From Methanomicrobiales archaeon (lineage in GTDB: Archaea; Halobacteriota; Methanomicrobia; Methanomicrobiales; Methanoculleaceae), in the NCBI GenBank assembly GCA_012521035.1, contig JAAYND010000137.1, positions 1 through 19,527 of the forward strand: DNA of 19,527 nucleotides, in the 5' to 3' direction. Positions 15,185 to 19,527 of the stretch are shown here, piece by piece. Position numbers and translations under genes: made by a program. How positions within the stretch are numbered: position 1 is the stretch's first letter; the number at the start of each line of letters is the position of its first letter. The notes below the pieces were generated by a model, which was given only the letters and a program-made list of their open reading frames with translations, was not told where the DNA came from and did not search any database.

Positions 15185-15192
15185 TATAAATG
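15185..15192. promoter_or_regulatory. Shared TATA box between the HEAT-protein and GalT-like genes
   Basis: The sequence reads TATAAATG on the plus strand and CATTTATA on the minus strand. It could serve both divergent genes, with leaders of roughly 50 bases (HEAT gene) and 90 bases (GalT-like gene). An ATCACGTGAT palindrome (15113-15122) directly precedes the HEAT-gene ATG. Nothing else is seen in 15113-15303. Confidence 0.45.
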
Positions 15193-15303
15193 TTCTACAG
15201 CGCGCCTGCATCCGCGATCACGATCAACCCGGCCCTGGATCGTTCGCCGGATCCCGCTCAATGCGAATCTTTATTGCGCGGGATCGGGTATGCGGTGGAG
15301 ATC

Positions 15304-16347
15304 ATGGTCAGACCTGACATCACCCGGTTGTCGGGTATCGTGCAGGAACTCAGGCCCGGTATGGCAGAGGTCTTCTCCCGGATATTCTCCTGGTACATCA
15401 AACCCGGGCACCTGGTCTTCCCTGATGCGATGAAGGAGTGGGTGCGGGAGAAGTACGGCGATATCGAGACGCAGGAGATCGTCCGGGTGACCAACACCCT
15501 GACCGGCGAGAGCACGCTCTTCAACTCCATCAGGGCGCGCCGTCCGGTGCTTACGCCCCGCGCCGAGGATATGCCGGCGGAGAAGGGACCGTTTGCAGAC
15601 CCCCTCCAGGAGACGCCGGCCGATACGTTCGGGAGGGTCGAGGGCGAGCACTGGATAACGGCGAGCAACATCGCCAAGTACGATTACCTCCACGCCGTCC
15701 TCATCGCCAGGGACCCGTATACCTATGTCACGTCAGAGGCGCAGGTGGCCGATATGCTGCACGTGGCCATCCGGTGGTGCCAGGATGCGCACCGGGCGGA
15801 TCCGCAGGCGGTCTATCCCTTCCTCATCTGGAACTACCTCTGGCGTGCGGGAGCAAGTATCGTGCACAACCACGCCCAGATCCTGCTCACCCATCATCTC
15901 TATACCGCGCCGGCACGGATCGAGCGGGCCAGGGAGGAGTACCTGCGCCGTTACGGGACTGAGTACCACGACGACCTCTTCCTGGCACACACCGCCATCG
16001 GCCTTGGACTCGTCTACAGGGGTGCCCGGGTCATGGCCTGCCTGACCCCGAAGAAAGAGCATGAGGTCATGATCATCGCAGGGTCCCCGGATGACCTCGC
16101 CCCCGCGCTCGCGAAGGTGCTCGAGTGCTACCGGAAGATCGGGGTGCAGAGTTACAACGCCGCGGTATACATGCCGCCGATGGGCGGTCAGGGTCACCAT
16201 GTTGCATGGGTGGTTGACCGGGGTGATCTCCACTCCCGGACATCTGATATCGGGGGGATGGAACTCTGTGCGGGGACATCCGTGGTCTCATCGGATCCCT
16301 TCCGCCTGATGGAGCACCTTACGGCCATCATGGTGTCTAGCAGGTGA
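15304..16347 (+). CDS. GalT-like nucleotidyltransferase (HIT superfamily)
   Basis: Resembles galactose-1-phosphate uridylyltransferase, which moves a nucleotide between sugar phosphates through a histidine intermediate. In the 347-residue product the key motif is NYLWRAGASIVHNHAQILLT, with His188-Asn-His190-Ala-Gln192 standing in for the HPHxQ active site of GalT. KYDYLHAVLIARDPYTYV (about 125-142) matches the GalT region before it, and AVYMPPMGGQGHHVAWVVD (about 287-305) supplies late histidines. The true substrate is uncertain: it may be another sugar-1-phosphate or a nucleotide. ATG 15304 is preferred, with GGTGGAG just upstream; ATG 15190 is in frame but lies in the TATA box. The 3' end overlaps the convergent glycosyltransferase by 11 bp, and both concern sugars. 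Confidence 0.75.
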   Translation: MVRPDITRLSGIVQELRPGMAEVFSRIFSWYIKPGHLVFPDAMKEWVREKYGDIETQEIVRVTNTLTGESTLFNSIRARRPVLTPRAEDMPAEKGPFADPLQETPADTFGRVEGEHWITASNIAKYDYLHAVLIARDPYTYVTSEAQVADMLHVAIRWCQDAHRADPQAVYPFLIWNYLWRAGASIVHNHAQILLTHHLYTAPARIERAREEYLRRYGTEYHDDLFLAHTAIGLGLVYRGARVMACLTPKKEHEVMIIAGSPDDLAPALAKVLECYRKIGVQSYNAAVYMPPMGGQGHHVAWVVDRGDLHSRTSDIGGMELCAGTSVVSSDPFRLMEHLTAIMVSSR

Positions 16348-17491
16348 TGACATCGGAGTTCGCGGTCTTCCCGTAGGAGTCCTCCATGCGCTCTGCGATG
16401 CGCTTCCACTGGAAATACTCCTTCACCTTATCAAGCCCCCTCCGGCCCATGCTGAGCGACTTTCCGGGGGAGCCGGCCACCGCCAGGAGCCCTTCGGCTA
16501 TCGAGTCGGGGTGCGGATGCACCTTGACCCCATCGGTTCCGTGCTCGATGTTCTCGGAGAGCCCGCCGACGTCCGATGCGACCACGCACCGCCCCGCGCT
16601 CCAGGCCTCGAGGAGGACGAGTCCAAAGGGCTCGTTCCTGCTCGGTATGGCAACGATATCGCTCGCGTTGAGGAGAGCGACGTAGTCAGCGTCGTCCAGG
16701 CGGCCGAGGAACCGGGCCGGAAGCGACCGGGCCCGGGCCTCGAGATCCCGGCGCATCTGCCCGTCGCCGACGAAGACAAACTGGCTGTCGGGGTGCTCCC
16801 GGAGGAGGCCCGGGGCTGCGTCGACCAGCATATCAGGGCCTTTCTGCCATGCGAGTCTCCCGATGAAGAGTATCAGGGGTGAGTCCGGGTTGAAACCGTA
16901 GCGGCGTTTGACCTCCTCCGGATCGATCTCCGCCTGGTAGTGGTCAGGCGCGATACCGTTCGGGACGACATCGATCTTCCAGTTGGGGATGCCGTAGAGC
17001 ACCATGGCCTCCCGGCGGAGCGTCGAGGAGACCGCTGTTATGCGTTTTGCGATCGATCCCCCGTAGCGCTCGATCGCGGATATCTCGGGGAATGGCCATC
17101 CGATGCCGAAAGCGTTTCCGTTCCGTCCGAACTCCGTCGAGTGGTAGGTGAAGATGGTCTCCCGCTCCCGGAGCCGGTGGAGCGCGTCGACCACGTGCCA
17201 GTCATGGAAGTGCAGGAGGTCGAACGAGGGCGCGTCAAACTCCCTGAACCGATCGATCATCCTCCTGCTCATATCGGAGCAGTAGCGGATGAGATCCCCT
17301 CCTCGCGGCCGGCAGTAGTGATACCGGACACCGTTGATCTCGGTATCCCGCCCCTTCCCACGGGTGAAGTAGTGCACCTCGTGGTGGCGTGCCAGCGTCT
17401 CAGCGAGGTTTGTCGCCGCATTCGCAAGCCCGCCCACGCGCTCCCCGTGCAGGGACTCCCAGCAGAAAAATGCTATCTTCTGATTTTTCAT
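16337..17491 (-). CDS. GT-B glycosyltransferase, family 4 (glycogen synthase-like)
   Basis: A 384-residue retaining glycosyltransferase, probably cytoplasmic. It has KIAFFCWESLHGERVGGLAN near the N-terminus (acceptor-side Gly loop), LLHFHDWHVVDALH (about 95-108), FTYHSTE, VVPNGI, LFIGRLAWQKGPDMLVDA and the donor-binding E-x7-E signature RNEPFGLVLLEAWSAG (about 293-308), followed by VVASDVGGLSE. The acceptor is unknown; alpha-glucan or cell-surface glycan synthesis are possible. ATG 17491 has GAGG six bases upstream; ATG 17503, four codons earlier, has GGGTGAT nine bases upstream and is also possible. The promoter (17621-17630) and an inverted repeat (17577-17594) are listed separately. The gene ends in TAG inside the end of the convergent GalT-like gene. 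Confidence 0.9.
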   Translation of the reverse strand: MKNQKIAFFCWESLHGERVGGLANAATNLAETLARHHEVHYFTRGKGRDTEINGVRYHYCRPRGGDLIRYCSDMSRRMIDRFREFDAPSFDLLHFHDWHVVDALHRLRERETIFTYHSTEFGRNGNAFGIGWPFPEISAIERYGGSIAKRITAVSSTLRREAMVLYGIPNWKIDVVPNGIAPDHYQAEIDPEEVKRRYGFNPDSPLILFIGRLAWQKGPDMLVDAAPGLLREHPDSQFVFVGDGQMRRDLEARARSLPARFLGRLDDADYVALLNASDIVAIPSRNEPFGLVLLEAWSAGRCVVASDVGGLSENIEHGTDGVKVHPHPDSIAEGLLAVAGSPGKSLSMGRRGLDKVKEYFQWKRIAERMEDSYGKTANSDVITC

Positions 17492-17576
17492 GGTATTCCT
17501 CATCGTAGATCAATCACCCTTCCATACAGAGGGGGGCCAGAAGACCCCGGACCCCGGGTGCGGTGCAGAGATCCCC

Positions 17577-17594
17577 GCCTGATACCTATCAGGC
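17577..17594 (-). promoter_or_regulatory. Perfect inverted repeat at the predicted start site of the glycosyltransferase transcript
   Basis: GCCTGATA-CC-TATCAGGC has 8-bp arms and a 2-base centre. It lies about 27-53 bases downstream of the TATA box at 17621-17630, so it covers or immediately follows the expected start site, the usual place for an operator. It may equally fold as a hairpin at the 5' end of a leader of about 100 bases. Confidence 0.5.
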
Positions 17595-17620
17595 TGGCCG
17601 GCTCATGGCCCCGCAGAGTT

Positions 17621-17630
17621 GATATATTTT
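17621..17630 (-). promoter_or_regulatory. TATA box of the glycosyltransferase gene
   Basis: AAAATATATC on the minus strand, close to the archaeal consensus and preceded by A/G-rich bases suitable for TFB contact. Confidence 0.55.
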
Positions 17631-17652
17631 TCCGAGATTTCCCGAACAAGTC

Positions 17653-17658
17653 AAAAAA
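17653..17658 (-). terminator. Oligo-T tract after the Mut7-C gene
   Basis: Six Ts on the minus strand, 29 bases after the TGA at 17688-17690, just before the glycosyltransferase promoter. It fits an archaeal oligo-T terminator. Confidence 0.45.
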
Positions 17659-17687
17659 TGAACGATTCCGGGATCTGGCAGACGCGA

Positions 17688-18185
17688 TCAGGGTGGGAGC
17701 AGTTCCTTCAGGCGCCTCTTCAGGTTGTCGCCATGCGAGCCCATCCAGTAGAGCTTCCGGCAGGTCGGGCACCAGAAGAACTCCCTCCCGCCGGTCGACC
17801 CCGGGGCGTAGCGCGTCTCACGGATCTCGCGGGCGGTGGCCGGCCGGAGACGTGCGTTGCAGATCGAACAGCGCGTCATACGGATCCCGGGTTCGATGAG
17901 CCCGAGGTCGGCGATCTGCCGGACCTGCTCCATGATATCCTCGGATGCGATGCAGACCGCCCGTGCACCGCCCCGGCGTGCGAGCTCGCGGTCCCGGGTC
18001 AGGAGGATCCGGTCATCCCTCGTGGCGATCTCAAGGAGGAGCGTATCCTCCCGGGTGTTGCCCCGGGAGAGGCTGTTTGCGCTCATCGTGTCATACCCCA
18101 TGAACCGGAGGTAGCGGGTGAGTGTCCCGAGCATCCTGTCGGTCAGGAACCGATGCGGGTTTTTATCAGTCGATCCTGGAGACAT
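17688..18185 (-). CDS. Mut7-C RNase-domain (PIN-like) protein with zinc ribbon
   Basis: 165 residues. The N-terminal part reads RFLTDRMLGTLTRYLRFMGYDT (about 12-33), then EDTLLLEIATRDDRILLTRDRELARRG with the conserved acidic residues of the PIN-like Mut7-C nuclease fold. The C-terminal part carries a zinc ribbon with two CxxC pairs (CSIC at about 107-110 and CPTC near 141-144) and ends YWMGSHGDNLKRRLKELLP. The whole matches the stand-alone archaeal Mut7-C family, thought to be RNases, though the substrate is unknown. ATG 18185 overlaps the end of the radical SAM gene by 20 bp, so the two are probably cotranscribed and coupled. The ribosome binding site is weak. A 109-residue upstream extension runs through the radical SAM gene in another frame and is rejected. 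Confidence 0.88.
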   Translation of the reverse strand: MSPGSTDKNPHRFLTDRMLGTLTRYLRFMGYDTMSANSLSRGNTREDTLLLEIATRDDRILLTRDRELARRGGARAVCIASEDIMEQVRQIADLGLIEPGIRMTRCSICNARLRPATAREIRETRYAPGSTGGREFFWCPTCRKLYWMGSHGDNLKRRLKELLPP

Positions 18186-19179
18186 ACTCGATATGCCCGC
18201 CGCACTCTGTGCAGGTATGGTCTTCGATCCCTCGCATCGAGATTCCAGACCGCGACCGATCGATAGCGAGGCTGCCGCAGGCCGGGCAGTAGGTGTTCTC
18301 GTAGGGGTGGCCGGGGACGTTGCCGAGGTAGGGGTAGTGGATCCCGAGTTCTTTTGCCCGCTCGTAGATCTTCTCAAGTGCCCTGATATCGGTTGGCCCC
18401 ATCTCCTGCATCCTGTAGCCCGGGTGGAACCGGGTGAAGTGCATCGGGATATCGGGCCCGAGGTTCTCAAGCACCCACCTGATGAGCGCCTCCATCTCCT
18501 CCATCGAGTCATTCAGCCCCGGGATGACCAGCGTGACCGTCTCGATATGCAGCCCGAGTTCCTTTGCGAGTACCGTTGCATCGAGGATCGGTTGCAGGCG
18601 TCCCCCGCAGATCTTCCGGTAGAAGGTATCGGAGAACGACTTGATATCGACGCGATACGCATTCAGCACCGGCGCGATCTCGCGGAGCCCTTCCTCGGTG
18701 ATGTAGCCGTTCGTGACGTAGACGGTCCCGAGGTTCTCCTTTCGCGCGAGCGCCCCCATGGCGAGCGGGTACTCGTGCCAGATGGTGGGCTCGTTGTAGG
18801 TCCAGGCTATGCTCGCGGAACCTGACCCGAGCGCCCGCTCCACGCCCTCTGCCGGGGAGATGCTCTGGAGCATCCGCATCTGGAGGGTCTGCTGCGATAT
18901 GTGCCAGTTCTGGCAGTGTTCACAGTGGAAGTTGCACCCGATGGTCCCGAGGGAGTAGGAGAGTGTCCCGGGGAGAAAGTGGTAGAGCGGTTTCTTCTCG
19001 ATGGGATCGACCGCCTCGGCGGCAACCCGGCCGAAGGTGGCCGCATAGAGCGTTCCACCGTGGTTGATGCGGACGCCACAGACTCCCTGCTTCCCCTCCC
19101 GGATTATGCACCGGTGAGGGCAGAGCGAGCAGCGGACAGTGTTATCTTCCTCCTTCTGGTAGAGTCGCGCTTCGTGCAT
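18166..19179 (-). CDS. AmmeMemoRadiSam-type radical SAM enzyme
   Basis: 337 residues. The N-terminus has a four-cysteine motif (Cys17, Cys20, Cys24, Cys34: CSLCPHRC then GVCGVR). The radical SAM cluster is GCNFHCEHCQNWHISQ with Cys82, Cys86 and Cys89 (CX3CX2C). A glycyl-radical-activating-enzyme-like body follows (YNEPTIWHEY, VTNGYITEEGL, VDIKSFSDTFYRKICGG, HFTRFHPGYRM), and a C-terminal zinc ribbon (CPAC, CTEC) ends the protein. This matches the radical SAM partner in the AMMECR1/Memo three-gene group, whose reaction is unknown (family knowledge); neither partner is in the window. ATG 19179 is chosen because it begins MHEARLYQKEEDNTVRC; the 58-residue extension upstream is made of repeat DNA. 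A TATA box on the minus strand at about 19205-19210 would give a nearly leaderless RNA. Confidence 0.9.
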   Translation of the reverse strand: MHEARLYQKEEDNTVRCSLCPHRCIIREGKQGVCGVRINHGGTLYAATFGRVAAEAVDPIEKKPLYHFLPGTLSYSLGTIGCNFHCEHCQNWHISQQTLQMRMLQSISPAEGVERALGSGSASIAWTYNEPTIWHEYPLAMGALARKENLGTVYVTNGYITEEGLREIAPVLNAYRVDIKSFSDTFYRKICGGRLQPILDATVLAKELGLHIETVTLVIPGLNDSMEEMEALIRWVLENLGPDIPMHFTRFHPGYRMQEMGPTDIRALEKIYERAKELGIHYPYLGNVPGHPYENTYCPACGSLAIDRSRSGISMRGIEDHTCTECGGHIEYVSRID

Positions 19180-19204
19180 GTAACCACCGCATGAGAGTAT
19201 GGGA

Positions 19205-19210
19205 GTATAA
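19205..19210 (-). promoter_or_regulatory. TATA-like box of the radical SAM gene
   Basis: TTATAC on the minus strand, centred about 28 bases before ATG 19179. Transcription would start within a few bases of the ATG. Confidence 0.4.
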
Positions 19211-19226
19211 GGTATGTATCTTGTGG

Positions 19227-19527
19227 GGGCCGGCGCGGGGGAGGCCGGCGCGGGAGTGGGGGCTCTCGTGGTGAGAGCCCGGAGGGGGTGCAGGCCGGGG
19301 AGGCGCAAGCCCGGGGGGAGACGACCCATACACTGCTCTCCTATCTCTCCCACCCCGCCCGCGCCTTCGGCGCTCCTCCCCCGCCCCCACAGGAAGGGGG
19401 CAGTAGTCGCGATATCCCCGGAAAGGCCGGCCGGGGATGCCGGCCCGGATTTCGCGTTCCGCCGGCATCATCCCACCCACCGTACCATGGGAGATATCGC
19501 ATGGGGAGGGGCTCGGGGAGGGAACCC
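19227..19527 (-). repeat. Inverted copy of the GC-rich intergenic repeat (truncated by the window end)
   Basis: Read on the minus strand from 19527 it starts inside the GGGTTCCCTCCCCGAG hairpin, then follows the same block order as the unit at 528-826: GGTACGGTGGGTGGGATGAT, GCCGGCGGAACGCGAAATC, TTTCCGGGGATATCGCGACT, ACTGCCCCC, GGAGGAGCGCCGAAGGCGC, GAGATAGGAGAGC, and then CACCACGAGAGCCCCC, which begins a next unit. The units at the two window ends therefore both point inward. The long open frames across this stretch are not genes. Confidence 0.8.

Noticed and set aside
17500..17772. 90-codon open frame upstream of the glycosyltransferase
   Set aside because: It spans the end of the Mut7-C gene, a terminator and a TATA box; there is no protein similarity.

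Overview
The window looks like a piece of a methanogenic archaeon's chromosome, most likely order Methanomicrobiales and perhaps a Methanoculleus-like genome (an inference from gene content and style; no marker gene was tested). The DNA is GC-rich. Promoters read as archaeal TATA boxes, several of them so close to the start codon that the transcript would be leaderless, while other genes carry strong GGAGG-type ribosome binding sites. The gene set (HypC/A/E maturation proteins, an iron-sulfur flavoprotein, an AmmeMemoRadiSam-type radical SAM enzyme, a Mut7-C protein, a multi-PAS histidine kinase and large HEAT-repeat proteins) fits that group.

Layout. Positions 1-84 hold the 3' end of an unidentified rightward gene. 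Positions about 165-938 hold a GC-rich non-coding repeat: two roughly 280-300 bp units in tandem plus fragments. The same element returns in inverted orientation at 19227-19527. Between the two lie: a PAS/PAS/PAS/GAF histidine kinase (985-3300, -); a DUF167 protein (3557-3874, -); dihydroorotase pyrC (4080-5336, -); the hypC-hypA-hypE operon (6955 to 5398, -); a small SAM methyltransferase interrupted by an in-frame TAG (7156-7722, -); two tandem paralogous membrane-anchored proteins (7841-9031 and 9139-10230, +); msrB (10232-10705, -); a frameshifted iron-sulfur flavoprotein (11008-11678, +); a 1143-residue HEAT-repeat protein (11681-15112, -); a GalT-like nucleotidyltransferase (15304-16347, +) that converges on and overlaps a GT4 glycosyltransferase (16337-17491, -); and a Mut7-C RNase-like protein overlapping an upstream radical SAM enzyme (17688-18185 and 18166-19179, -).

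How the genes work together. HypC, HypA and HypE act in NiFe-hydrogenase active-site assembly: cyanide ligand synthesis and transfer, and nickel delivery. pyrC follows hypE after 61 bp and may share its transcript. GalT-like and GT4 proteins suggest sugar-nucleotide and polysaccharide metabolism. MsrB and the iron-sulfur flavoprotein suggest redox or oxidative-stress duties. The histidine kinase has no response regulator nearby. I see no mobile element, CRISPR array, rRNA or tRNA. No complete, obviously new system stands out. The best leads are the inverted structured repeat family, the paired membrane proteins, the unusual HEAT protein, two damaged genes (one amber, one -1 frameshift), and a set of inverted repeats placed at or near the TATA boxes or in the leaders of four genes.
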